Made by a program: the position numbers and the translations under genes. Below the pieces are notes generated by a model. It saw only the letters and a list, made by a program, of their open reading frames with translations. It did no database searches and was not told where the DNA came from. Source: Rhodococcus sp. P1Y (lineage in GTDB: Bacteria; Actinomycetota; Actinomycetes; Mycobacteriales; Mycobacteriaceae). From it: a stretch of DNA of 64,000 bases. The stretch lies in assembly GCF_003641205.1 (NCBI RefSeq), contig NZ_CP032762.1, positions 3,224,001 through 3,288,000 of the forward strand, read 5' to 3'. Positions 19,728 through 26,941 of this stretch are shown here, one piece after another (positions within the stretch are counted from its first letter, which is position 1; the number at the start of each line of letters is the position of its first letter).

Positions 19728-22076
19728 GTGACGAGTGCTCTGAAAACTGTGAACAAGCGCATAGCCGAAGAACTCGATGTTCGCGAGGGCCAAGTGGCCG
19801 CCGCGGTCGACCTCCTCGACGGTGGGTCGACGGTCCCCTTCATCGCCCGGTATCGCAAGGAAGTGACCGGAACCCTCGACGACGCGCAGCTGCGCTTGCT
19901 GGAGGAGCGCCTTCGCTACCTCCGTGAGCTCGACGAACGACGCGATGCGGTCATCGAATCGATCCGATCCCAGGGCAAATTGGACCCGGCGCTCGAACAG
20001 TCGTTGATGGTGGCCGAGACCAAGGCGCGTGTCGAGGACATCTATCTGCCGTTCAAGCCCAAGCGTCGGACCAAAGCTCAGATCGCCCGTGAGGCAGGGC
20101 ACGAGCCCGTCGCGGACGCGCTGATCTCGGATCCGAACACCGATCCGACGAAGTACGACACCGAGCAACTCGACGGCGCGCGCGCAATCCTGGTCGAGCG
20201 GTTCGCCGAGGATCCCGATCTGGTCGGAGAACTTCGTGAGCTGATGTGGACGCGCGGAAAGTTGACCTCCACGGTACGCAAGGGAAAGGAGGACGAAGGC
20301 GCCAAGTTCGCCGACTACTTCGAGTTCTCCGAACCGTTCACCTCATTGCCGTCGCACAGGATTCTCGCTGCCTTTCGGGGTGAAAAAGAAGAAGTGCTCT
20401 CGCTCGGGCTCGAACCCGATCAGGAAGAGCCAGTTCCCGGCGTACCCACGGTGTACGAGGGACGAATCGCGACGAAGTTCGATATCGCCGACCGAGGCCG
20501 CGCTGCGGACCGTTGGTTGCTCGACACCGTCCGGTGGGCGTGGCGTACGAAGCTTCTCGTCACCATGGCCATCGATGTCCGCATGCGGCTCCGTCAATCC
20601 GCCGAGAAGGACGCTGTCGACGTATTCGCCTCCAACCTCAAGGACCTCCTCCTGGCCGCGCCTGCGGGCAACCGGGCGACGATGGGACTCGACCCGGGGT
20701 TCCGCACCGGCACCAAAGTTGCGGTAGTGGATTCGACGGGCAAGGTCGTCGACTACGACACGATCTACCCGCACAAGCCGCAGGGCAAATGGGACCATGC
20801 TTTGGCGACTCTGGCTGCGCTCGCAGCCAAGCATTCGGTTCAGCTCATCGCGATCGGGAACGGCACTGCCTCCCGCGAGACCGACTCGTTGGCAGCCGAG
20901 CTCATCGCCAAGTACCCGGCGGCTGGGTTGACCAAGATCGTCGTCTCGGAAGCGGGCGCATCGGTCTACTCGGCGTCGGCGTACGCATCGAGCGAGCTGC
21001 CGGAATTGGACGTGTCCATCCGTGGTGCCGTGTCCATCGCCCGCCGACTCCAGGATCCGCTGGCAGAGCTGGTGAAGATCGATCCGAAGTCGATCGGCGT
21101 CGGTCAGTACCAGCACGACATCTCCGAGTCGCTGCTCGCTCGATCCCTCGGGGCCGTGGTCGAGGATGCGGTGAACGCGGTGGGCGTCGACGTCAACACC
21201 GCCTCCGTTCCACTCCTGTCCAGGGTGTCCGGCATCGCAGGGTCCCTCGCCGAGAGCATCGTGGCCCACCGCGACCAGCACGGGCCGTTCGTCACACGCA
21301 GCAAGCTCAAGGACGTGGCGCGGCTGGGGCCCAAGGCTTTCGAGCAATGTGCAGGGTTCCTTCGCATCTCGGGCGGAGACGACCCGCTCGACCGCTCGAG
21401 CGTTCACCCCGAGGCCTACCCGGTGGTGCGCCGAATCGTGGACTCCGCAGGAGTCGGGGTACGCGAGGTGATCGGCAACGGTTCATTGCTGCGTACCCTC
21501 GATCCTCGGCAGTTCGCCGACGACCGGTTCGGAATCCCAACCGTCACCGACATCATCTCGGAGTTGGAAAAGCCCGGTCGAGATCCACGACCGGAATTCA
21601 AGACCGCCACGTTCGCCGCTGGTATCGAGAAGGTCACCGATCTGAAGCCGGGTATGACACTCGAGGGCGTTGTCACCAATGTGGCGGCCTTCGGTGCGTT
21701 CGTCGATGTCGGCGTACACCAGGACGGGCTCGTCCATGTCTCGGCCATGTCGCACAACTTCGTCAAGGACCCACGCGAGGTGGTCAAGTCCGGCGACGTC
21801 GTCAAGGTCAAGGTCATGGAGGTCGACATCCCACGCCAGCGCATAGGACTCAGCCTCCGCCTGGACGACGAGCCAGGCGCGGCAGCCAAGGACAAGCCGC
21901 GCAGCGCATCCGGGGGAGGGCCGCGCGGCGATGGACGACGAGCGGGCGGGCAGGATCGTCAGCAGGGCCACAAGGGTGACAACCGCGGCGGTAGCGGCGG
22001 CGGTGGTCGTCAGGCGAGCACACCAGCAGGCGGGTCGATGGCCGACGCGCTCCGAAAGGCAGGGTTCGGGAAGTAA
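19728..22076 (+). CDS. tex: Tex-family transcription accessory RNA-binding protein
   Basis: The 782-residue Tex protein is a nucleic-acid-binding scaffold related to Spt6. The start is GTG 19728 (VTSALKTVNKRIAEEL); the open frame upstream runs through the divergent gene's promoter and is not used. The domains are Tex N-terminal helices, a YqgF/RNase H-like domain (MGLDPGFRTGTKVAVVD near 320), helix-hairpin-helix repeats, and an S1 domain near 645-715 (GMTLEGVVTNVAAFGAFVDVG). The tail is Gly/Arg-rich (RGDGRRAGGQDRQQ), longer than in E. coli Tex. Genes downstream are in the same orientation. Confidence 0.96.
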   Translation: MTSALKTVNKRIAEELDVREGQVAAAVDLLDGGSTVPFIARYRKEVTGTLDDAQLRLLEERLRYLRELDERRDAVIESIRSQGKLDPALEQSLMVAETKARVEDIYLPFKPKRRTKAQIAREAGHEPVADALISDPNTDPTKYDTEQLDGARAILVERFAEDPDLVGELRELMWTRGKLTSTVRKGKEDEGAKFADYFEFSEPFTSLPSHRILAAFRGEKEEVLSLGLEPDQEEPVPGVPTVYEGRIATKFDIADRGRAADRWLLDTVRWAWRTKLLVTMAIDVRMRLRQSAEKDAVDVFASNLKDLLLAAPAGNRATMGLDPGFRTGTKVAVVDSTGKVVDYDTIYPHKPQGKWDHALATLAALAAKHSVQLIAIGNGTASRETDSLAAELIAKYPAAGLTKIVVSEAGASVYSASAYASSELPELDVSIRGAVSIARRLQDPLAELVKIDPKSIGVGQYQHDISESLLARSLGAVVEDAVNAVGVDVNTASVPLLSRVSGIAGSLAESIVAHRDQHGPFVTRSKLKDVARLGPKAFEQCAGFLRISGGDDPLDRSSVHPEAYPVVRRIVDSAGVGVREVIGNGSLLRTLDPRQFADDRFGIPTVTDIISELEKPGRDPRPEFKTATFAAGIEKVTDLKPGMTLEGVVTNVAAFGAFVDVGVHQDGLVHVSAMSHNFVKDPREVVKSGDVVKVKVMEVDIPRQRIGLSLRLDDEPGAAAKDKPRSASGGGPRGDGRRAGGQDRQQGHKGDNRGGSGGGGRQASTPAGGSMADALRKAGFGK

Positions 22077-22136
22077 GCTTCGTACCTTCGACTCTCGTGG
22101 AGCGGTGGGTGTCGACGGACTGAGGAGGGTGCAGGC

Positions 22137-22985
22137 GTGAGGTGGTTCGATCACGAGATCATCGCGCACGGACGCCTGCCTCTTCTGTGTTTTCTGCTCG
22201 GCTTCCTGTCCGGATTTCTCTTGATCCGGGTGAGCGTCAGGTTGATTCGCGCACAGGTGAAATGGTGGCCTGGCAACATCACCCCCGGTGGCCAACACAT
22301 TCACCACGTCGTGTTCGGAATCGTGTTGATGCTGGTGTCCGGCATCTCGCTGATTGCTGTGTTCGAAGACGGCACCCGGGAGACCGGCGCGGTGCTCGCT
22401 GCTCTGTTCGGTATCGGTGCCGCACTGGTGCTCGACGAGTTCGCGTTGATCTTCTATCTCAAGGATGTCTATTGGTCGGAGCAGGGACGGACGTCGGTCG
22501 ACGCCGTGTTCGTCGCGGTAGCCGGGACCGGTCTGCTCCTCCTCGGCTTCCACCCGCTCGAGTTACTCGACGTAACCGACATCAGACGCGACCCCGACCC
22601 GCTCGTTCGAGCCGGTTTCGTGACGCTGGCGTTCGTTCATCTCGGCCTGTGCGCCGTCGTACTGCTGAAAGGCAAGATCTGGACCGGTCTGATCGGGCTG
22701 TTCTTCGTCCCGATCCTGCTTCTCGGGTCGCTTCGACTGAGCAGGCCGGGCGCGCCGTGGGCACGGTGGCGCTATACGACGAGGCCGAAGAAGATGGAGC
22801 GCGCGTTGAGGCGCGAACGAACGATCAGAAGGCCGGCGATCAGGGCGAAGATCTATGTACAGGATCTGGTCGCGGGCAAGCCGAACCTGGACCATGTCGT
22901 CTCCGCGACAGAGGAGGAATTGGACAGGACAGTTCAGGCCGCTCCGAGACCGTTGGACGGGGCGCAGGTAAACGTGATTTCGTGA
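22137..22985 (+). CDS. Multi-pass integral membrane protein, unknown function
   Basis: The 282-residue protein begins at GTG 22137 with GGAGGGTG upstream. About six hydrophobic segments lie in residues 15-210. The loop GNITPGGQHIHHVVFGI holds three His and is the most distinctive motif. The remaining 70 residues form a basic cytoplasmic tail (RPKKMERALRRERTIRRPAIR). It follows tex by 60 bp and precedes the rplS promoter. I do not recognise a named family. The clustered His could bind a metal, but this is only an inference. Confidence 0.72.
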   Translation: MRWFDHEIIAHGRLPLLCFLLGFLSGFLLIRVSVRLIRAQVKWWPGNITPGGQHIHHVVFGIVLMLVSGISLIAVFEDGTRETGAVLAALFGIGAALVLDEFALIFYLKDVYWSEQGRTSVDAVFVAVAGTGLLLLGFHPLELLDVTDIRRDPDPLVRAGFVTLAFVHLGLCAVVLLKGKIWTGLIGLFFVPILLLGSLRLSRPGAPWARWRYTTRPKKMERALRRERTIRRPAIRAKIYVQDLVAGKPNLDHVVSATEEELDRTVQAAPRPLDGAQVNVIS

Positions 22986-22996
22986 CCGGGCGACTG

Positions 22997-23011
22997 GTCT
23001 GGCACAATAGG
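22997..23011 (+). promoter_or_regulatory. rplS promoter core
   Basis: GTCTGGCACAATAGG shares its first 12 bases with the rpsP promoter at 16620. The -10 would be CACAAT at 23003-23008. The leader to the rplS ATG is about 130 nt. Confidence 0.6.
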
Positions 23012-23016
23012 CGGGT

Positions 23017-23031
23017 TGCCTGTACCAGGCA
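23017..23031 (+). promoter_or_regulatory. Hairpin at the 5' end of the rplS leader
   Basis: TGCCTG-TAC-CAGGCA is a perfect 6-bp stem with a 3-nt loop. It starts about 9 nt after the proposed -10 and so would form at the very 5' end of the mRNA. It could stabilise the transcript or serve autoregulation by L19. The role is inferred. Confidence 0.4.
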
Positions 23032-23141
23032 CACACCTAATCGGAGTACGAACCAGTCGAGTTCCGCGGGATCAGTTCCAAGCCACGCGACCCCGCTCGG
23101 TTCCTCTGCTCGTGCGAAGAACGCAAGGATGGACCGAACCG

Positions 23142-23483
23142 ATGAACACTCTGGACTTCTTGGACAAGCAGTCGCTGCGCAGCGACATTCCTGATTTCCG
23201 CCCCGGCGACACGCTCAACGTGCACGTCAAGGTTATCGAAGGCTCGAAAGAGCGCGTGCAGATCTTCAAGGGCGTCGTCATTCGCCGCCAGGGTGGTGGC
23301 GTCCGCGAGACGTTCACCGTTCGTAAGGTTTCGTTCGGCGTCGGTGTCGAGCGCACCTTCCCCGTGCACAGCCCCAACATTGCCCAGGTCGAGGTCTTGA
23401 CCCGCGGCGACGTTCGGCGCGCGAAGCTCTACTACCTCCGTGATCTCCGTGGCAAGGCTGCGAAGATCAAGGAAAAGCGCTGA
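23142..23483 (+). CDS. rplS: 50S ribosomal protein L19
   Basis: The 113-residue protein shows the whole L19 pattern: [53 protein letters not shown] and the C-terminal [21 protein letters not shown]. The start is ATG 23142 because upstream in-frame starts fall in the leader. It has its own promoter, unlike in E. coli, where rplS shares the rpsP operon, and a strong terminator follows. Confidence 0.98.
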   Translation: MNTLDFLDKQSLRSDIPDFRPGDTLNVHVKVIEGSKERVQIFKGVVIRRQGGGVRETFTVRKVSFGVGVERTFPVHSPNIAQVEVLTRGDVRRAKLYYLRDLRGKAAKIKEKR

Positions 23484-23513
23484 AAGTAGCTCCGAAGCGA
23501 GCGACTTCGAAGG

Positions 23514-23553
23514 AGCGCCGCACCGACCGTCACGGTCGGGGCGGCGCTTTTTT
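23514..23553 (+). terminator. Rho-independent terminator of rplS
   Basis: A long stem pairs AGCGCCGC with GCGGCGCT, and an inner arm pairs CCGACCG with CGGTCGG. It is followed by six T. It ends the rplS transcript before the lepB promoter. Confidence 0.93.
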
Positions 23554-23609
23554 GTGCTCTCGGACGCAGGTGATGTGGTGCGCTGTCGTGACCACACGGC
23601 GAGTGCGGC

Positions 23610-23615
23610 TAATCT
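23610..23615 (+). promoter_or_regulatory. Candidate -10 element of lepB
   Basis: TAATCT is followed by 6 nt and the lepB GTG at 23622, so the mRNA would be leaderless. It lies between the rplS terminator and lepB, where a promoter is expected. Confidence 0.55.
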
Positions 23616-23621
23616 GGTCCA

Positions 23622-24404
23622 GTGTCAGATGCCTCGCAGGATCCTGGACCTCGGCCCGACTCGCACAGCGAGGACTCGAAGAGCACACGCAGTCAGAAGA
23701 AGCCACGCTCGTTCTGGCGCGAACTGCCGATTCTCATACTGGTGGCACTCGTTCTCAGCTTTCTCTTGCAGACGTTCATCGCGCGCGTCTACTTGATCCC
23801 GTCCGAGTCGATGGAACCTACGCTCCACGGATGCGCGGGGTGCACCGGTGACCGCATTGTGGTGGAGAAGATCGGCTACCGATTCGGCGATCCGAAGCCA
23901 GGCGACGTCATCGTCTTTCGTGGTCCCGACTCGTGGAACAGCGAGTTCGTTTCCACGAGATCGTCGAATTCGATCATCAGGGGCGCAGAGGAAGTGGGTT
24001 CGCTCATCGGGATCGTTGCCCCCGACGAAAACGACCTGGTGAAGCGCGTCATTGCGACCGGGGGGCAAACCGTCGAGTGCTGCGACGATCAGGGGCGAGT
24101 GCTGGTCGACGGTAAGCCGCTCGACGAACCGTACATCCAGATGGACTTTCCGTTCACCCCCGATGTGCTCACGTGCGACACCGAACTGAAGTCCGGACGT
24201 TGTTTCTCCGCAGTCACCGTCCCCGAGGGCAACGTGTGGGTGATGGGTGACAACCGGAGCAATTCGGCCGACTCGCGTTTTCACGTCTCGGACGAACTCA
24301 TGGGCACCGTGCCGATCGACAATGTCATCGGCAAAGCATTTCTCATTGCGCTGCCGCCATCGCGCTTCGGAACGCTCGACTCGCCGGACATTCAGGGGCA
24401 GTGA
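23622..24404 (+). CDS. lepB: Signal peptidase I
   Basis: The 260-residue membrane protease removes signal peptides from exported proteins. A soluble N-terminus of about 30 residues precedes one membrane segment (ELPILILVALVLSFLLQTF). The catalytic Ser63 is in PSESMEPTL and the general base Lys141 is in DLVKRVIATGG. MGDNRSNSADSR and VIGKAFLIALPP are the later family boxes. Two Cys pairs (CAGC and CC) occur in extracytoplasmic loops. rnhB follows after 15 bp, giving a lepB-rnhB-DUF2469 operon. Confidence 0.97.
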   Translation: MSDASQDPGPRPDSHSEDSKSTRSQKKPRSFWRELPILILVALVLSFLLQTFIARVYLIPSESMEPTLHGCAGCTGDRIVVEKIGYRFGDPKPGDVIVFRGPDSWNSEFVSTRSSNSIIRGAEEVGSLIGIVAPDENDLVKRVIATGGQTVECCDDQGRVLVDGKPLDEPYIQMDFPFTPDVLTCDTELKSGRCFSAVTVPEGNVWVMGDNRSNSADSRFHVSDELMGTVPIDNVIGKAFLIALPPSRFGTLDSPDIQGQ

Positions 24405-24419
24405 GCAAGAGAAGCAACA

Positions 24420-25196
24420 ATGGCTAGAGCGAGCACAAGCAGGTCACGTGGGCGTCCCTCATGGCCGCCACGACCCGTCATCCGCAGATCCTCGGGTCTG
24501 CGGACGATGGAGGCCGCGCTCGATCGAAGTGGTTTGGGTCCGGTCGCCGGCGTCGACGAAGCAGGCAGAGGTGCGTGCGCAGGCCCGCTGACGGTCGCCG
24601 CCTGCATCCTCGGTCCCAAGCCGTACGCGTCGTTGGCGGACCTGAACGACTCCAAGAAATTGTCCGAGAAGCGCCGCGAAGAGCTGTACCCGAAGATCGA
24701 ACGGCTCGCACTTGCGTGGAGCGTGGTCTTCATCGAGGCCGAGGAAATCGATCGCATCGGCGTACACGTCGCAAACATCGAGGGGATGCGCCGTGCCGTC
24801 GCTGGACTCGGGGTTGGTCCCGGGTACGTGCTGACGGACGGATTTCGAGTCCCTGGCCTCCCGGCGCCGTCACTCCCGGTGATCGGTGGTGACGCGACGG
24901 CCGCGTGCATCGCCGCGGCGAGCATTCTGGCCAAGGTGGCGAGGGACCGCGTCATGGTTGAGATGGACGGTCGCCTTCCCGGCTACGGCTTCGCGGTACA
25001 CAAGGGCTACAGCACCAGGGCGCACGCCGCGGCGTTGGTGGAACTCGGGCCGTGCGAAGAGCATCGAATGTCGTATGCGAACGTCTCGGCAGCCAGGAAG
25101 AGTATTCGGCCGACGGATGGCAATCGCAGCGACGCGCAGGATGCGGTGGCGTCGGTGCTGGGCCGAATGGACTACGACGATCGACGTGCGCGATGA
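24420..25196 (+). CDS. rnhB: Ribonuclease HII
   Basis: The 258-residue enzyme cleaves the RNA strand of RNA-DNA hybrids and single embedded ribonucleotides. Catalytic acidic residues are Asp46 and Glu47 in GVDEAGRG, with further Asp in LTDGF and KVARDR. DSKKLS is the family box after the first strand. The first 30 residues are a basic, Ser/Arg-rich extension, and an internal start at ATG 24507 would remove it. The length exceeds the E. coli enzyme by about 60 residues. Confidence 0.95.
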   Translation: MARASTSRSRGRPSWPPRPVIRRSSGLRTMEAALDRSGLGPVAGVDEAGRGACAGPLTVAACILGPKPYASLADLNDSKKLSEKRREELYPKIERLALAWSVVFIEAEEIDRIGVHVANIEGMRRAVAGLGVGPGYVLTDGFRVPGLPAPSLPVIGGDATAACIAAASILAKVARDRVMVEMDGRLPGYGFAVHKGYSTRAHAAALVELGPCEEHRMSYANVSAARKSIRPTDGNRSDAQDAVASVLGRMDYDDRRAR

Positions 25197-25250
25197 TTGA
25201 AGTTCACGCCGTAGCGCCGAGCGATCAGAGATAAGGATGAGAAAAAGCCG

Positions 25251-25556
25251 ATGAGTGCCGAGGATCTCGAAAAGTACGAAACCGAGATGGAGCTCTCGTT
25301 GTACCGGGAGTACCGCGACATCGTCGGCCAATTCAACTACGTCGTGGAGACCGAACGGCGATTTTATCTCGCGAACTCCGTCGAACTGATTCCGCACAAT
25401 GCCGACGGTGAAATCTATTTCGAGCTACGAATGTCGGACGCATGGGTGTGGGACATGTACCGACCGGCCCGTTTCGTCAAGCACGTCAGGGTGATCACCT
25501 TCAAGGACGTCAACATCGAGGAACTCGAGAAGCCCGACCTCAGGTTGCCCGAGTAG
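25251..25556 (+). CDS. DUF2469-domain protein
   Basis: The 101-residue acidic protein starts MSAEDLEKYETEMELSLYREYRD and matches the DUF2469 family, found in actinobacteria downstream of rnhB (Rv2901c in M. tuberculosis). It has many aromatic and charged residues, no membrane segment and no Cys. A GATAAGGATGAG site precedes the ATG. Function is not known. Confidence 0.9.
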   Translation: MSAEDLEKYETEMELSLYREYRDIVGQFNYVVETERRFYLANSVELIPHNADGEIYFELRMSDAWVWDMYRPARFVKHVRVITFKDVNIEELEKPDLRLPE

Positions 25557-25562
25557 CGCGTC

Positions 25563-25721
25563 GTGTCTCCGACCCTGTGGCTGCTGTTGATTGCATCGGT
25601 GCTGTACGTCTTCGGACGGAGGCGGTCGCGCCGAAACCTGGTGATGTGTGCGCAGCTGCTCGGCGCAGCGGCCGTGGTGCTGGTTCTGGGTCAGGTGCTG
25701 TGGTCGATCGTGGGGGAATGA
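25563..25721 (+). CDS. Small membrane protein (52 residues)
   Basis: GTG 25563 opens a 52-residue frame 6 bp after the DUF2469 stop. Two hydrophobic segments (LWLLLIASVLYVF and LLGAAAVVLVLGQVLW) flank a basic loop GRRRSRRN, a plausible two-pass hairpin with the loop inside the cell. Codon choice is GC-rich at third positions like its neighbours. No family is recognised and there is no strong ribosome binding site, so coupling to the previous gene is assumed. Confidence 0.5.
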   Translation: MSPTLWLLLIASVLYVFGRRRSRRNLVMCAQLLGAAAVVLVLGQVLWSIVGE

Positions 25722-25922
25722 TTCTGCTGCCCGTCGAAATTGGCACCTGTAACGACTTGGGTTGCAGCGCTTTTCGAATTCATGATGTTCCAGTCGTGTG
25801 CGCGTTCGGAGAAACCACTGCCTTAAAGTGAGCTGTGAATTTGCTATTTCTTTGTACTCACCTCTTATCGGTGGTAGAAACACTTTAATCAGCATATTCC
25901 CTTCACTGTTAGAGGTTCGGAC
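25722..25922 (+). promoter_or_regulatory. AT-rich promoter region of lsr2
   Basis: The 201-bp gap is visibly richer in A/T than the window, above all at 25835-25915 (TTTGCTATTTCTTTG, CACTTTAATCAGCATATT). Lsr2 binds AT-rich DNA, so this region may be an autoregulatory target. AGAGG 7 nt before the ATG is the ribosome binding site. Exact promoter boxes were not resolved. Confidence 0.5.
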
Positions 25923-26261
25923 ATGGCGCGCAAGACTCTCGTCCAAATGATCGATGATGTCGACGGTTCCGTCATCAAAGAAGGTCAGGGGGAGACCATC
26001 GAATTCGGAATCGGCGGCAACCAGTACCGGATCGACCTGAATCTGAAGCACGCGAACGAATTGCACGAGCAACTCGCGTTTTGGATCGAACACGCCGAAA
26101 AAGTGTCGGCTAAGCGTGGGCGCAAGGCATCCGTCGGCCAGGCGCGTGGCAAGGCTGATTTGCAGGATGTCCGTACGTGGGCCCGCGAGAACGGCCACGA
26201 TGTCAGCGCCCGAGGCCGTATCAGCCAGGACGTGCAGGCCGCGTACGAGGCTGCTCACTAG
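25923..26261 (+). CDS. lsr2: Nucleoid-associated protein Lsr2
   Basis: The 112-residue H-NS-like protein bridges DNA and silences AT-rich regions. The N-terminal oligomerisation domain (MARKTLVQMIDDVDGS to about 60) is followed by a basic linker and the DNA-binding domain with the AT-hook-like RGR in VSARGRISQDV. The length and both domains are typical. A strong terminator follows, so it is a single-gene transcript. Rhodococci often carry more than one Lsr2, and this copy sits in a core context. Confidence 0.97.
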   Translation: MARKTLVQMIDDVDGSVIKEGQGETIEFGIGGNQYRIDLNLKHANELHEQLAFWIEHAEKVSAKRGRKASVGQARGKADLQDVRTWARENGHDVSARGRISQDVQAAYEAAH

Positions 26262-26286
26262 ATTTCGGTAGTAGTTTCGTCGGCTC

Positions 26287-26334
26287 AGCCCCGACATGGA
26301 TGGTTTCGCGACCTGATTTCCATGTCGGGGCTTT
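26287..26334 (+). terminator. Terminator of lsr2
   Basis: AGCCCCGACATGGA (26287-26300) pairs perfectly over 14 bp with TCCATGTCGGGGCT (26319-26332). The loop is 18 nt. Only a short T run follows, so termination may rely on the stem. Confidence 0.85.
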
Positions 26335-26400
26335 GTCGTTCTCCCATGCGTGTCGTTCTCCCGTGCGTGTCGTTCTTCCATTCGTGTTGTTGTTCTATGC
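26335..26400 (+). repeat. 17-bp tandem repeat downstream of lsr2
   Basis: Three 17-bp units of the form GTCGTTCTCCCATGCGT (26335, 26352, 26369) accumulate substitutions in order, and a fourth partial unit reaches 26400. They start immediately after the lsr2 terminator stem. The remaining 180 bp before yraN (26401-26581) shows no feature I can name. Confidence 0.85.
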
Positions 26401-26581
26401 ATACGGGTCCGACATTGCCGGTCTCGGAGTGCGCGATATTCGCTGGGTTCTCCACAGGGTCGGTCTTTGTCCCCAGGGCAAATCTCGACCAGGGATTACG
26501 CCGGGGGACGGCTGTTCGTGTGGTGCATCGTCGTTCTCGGGTTCGGCAGTCGACGAACCGGCGAGCACAGGGGGAACTGGC

Positions 26582-26941
26582 GTGGCGAATTCGAGATCGG
26601 AGTTGGGAGCGCGGGGAGAGGCTCTCGCTACGGTGCATCTGGTCGAGCGTGGGATGGAGGTGCTCGATCGGAATTGGCGGTGCAGGTACGGCGAACTGGA
26701 CATCGTCGCGCGTGATGGCGAGGTGGTCGTCTTCGTCGAAGTGAAGACCCGCTCCGGTGTCGGATACGGGACCCCGGCGGAGTCGGTGACTCCCGTCAAG
26801 CAGGTGCGTATCAGGAAACTCGCCCTGGCGTGGCTCGATGCGCGCGCGAGTCCATGGGTGAGAATGCGATTCGATGTGGTCGCAGTCATGATGCCCAGAG
26901 ATGGTGACCCGGTGATCAGTCACCTTCCCGGTGTCTTCTGA
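26582..26941 (+). CDS. yraN: UPF0102 family protein YraN (endonuclease-like fold)
   Basis: The 119-residue protein is preceded by AGGGGGAA about 8 nt before GTG 26582, which fixes the start inside a longer open frame. It has the PD-(D/E)xK-like pattern of the family: GE in the first helix, RYGELDIVARDG and VFVEVKTRSG. The family is proposed to be nuclease-like, but activity is not established here. Its stop shares one base with the ATG of comM, as in the conserved yraN-comM-dprA cluster. Confidence 0.93.
   Translation: MANSRSELGARGEALATVHLVERGMEVLDRNWRCRYGELDIVARDGEVVVFVEVKTRSGVGYGTPAESVTPVKQVRIRKLALAWLDARASPWVRMRFDVVAVMMPRDGDPVISHLPGVF

Noticed and set aside
20343..21407. 354-residue minus-strand frame opposite tex
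   Set aside because: Shadow of tex; Arg/His-rich composition and no family resemblance.
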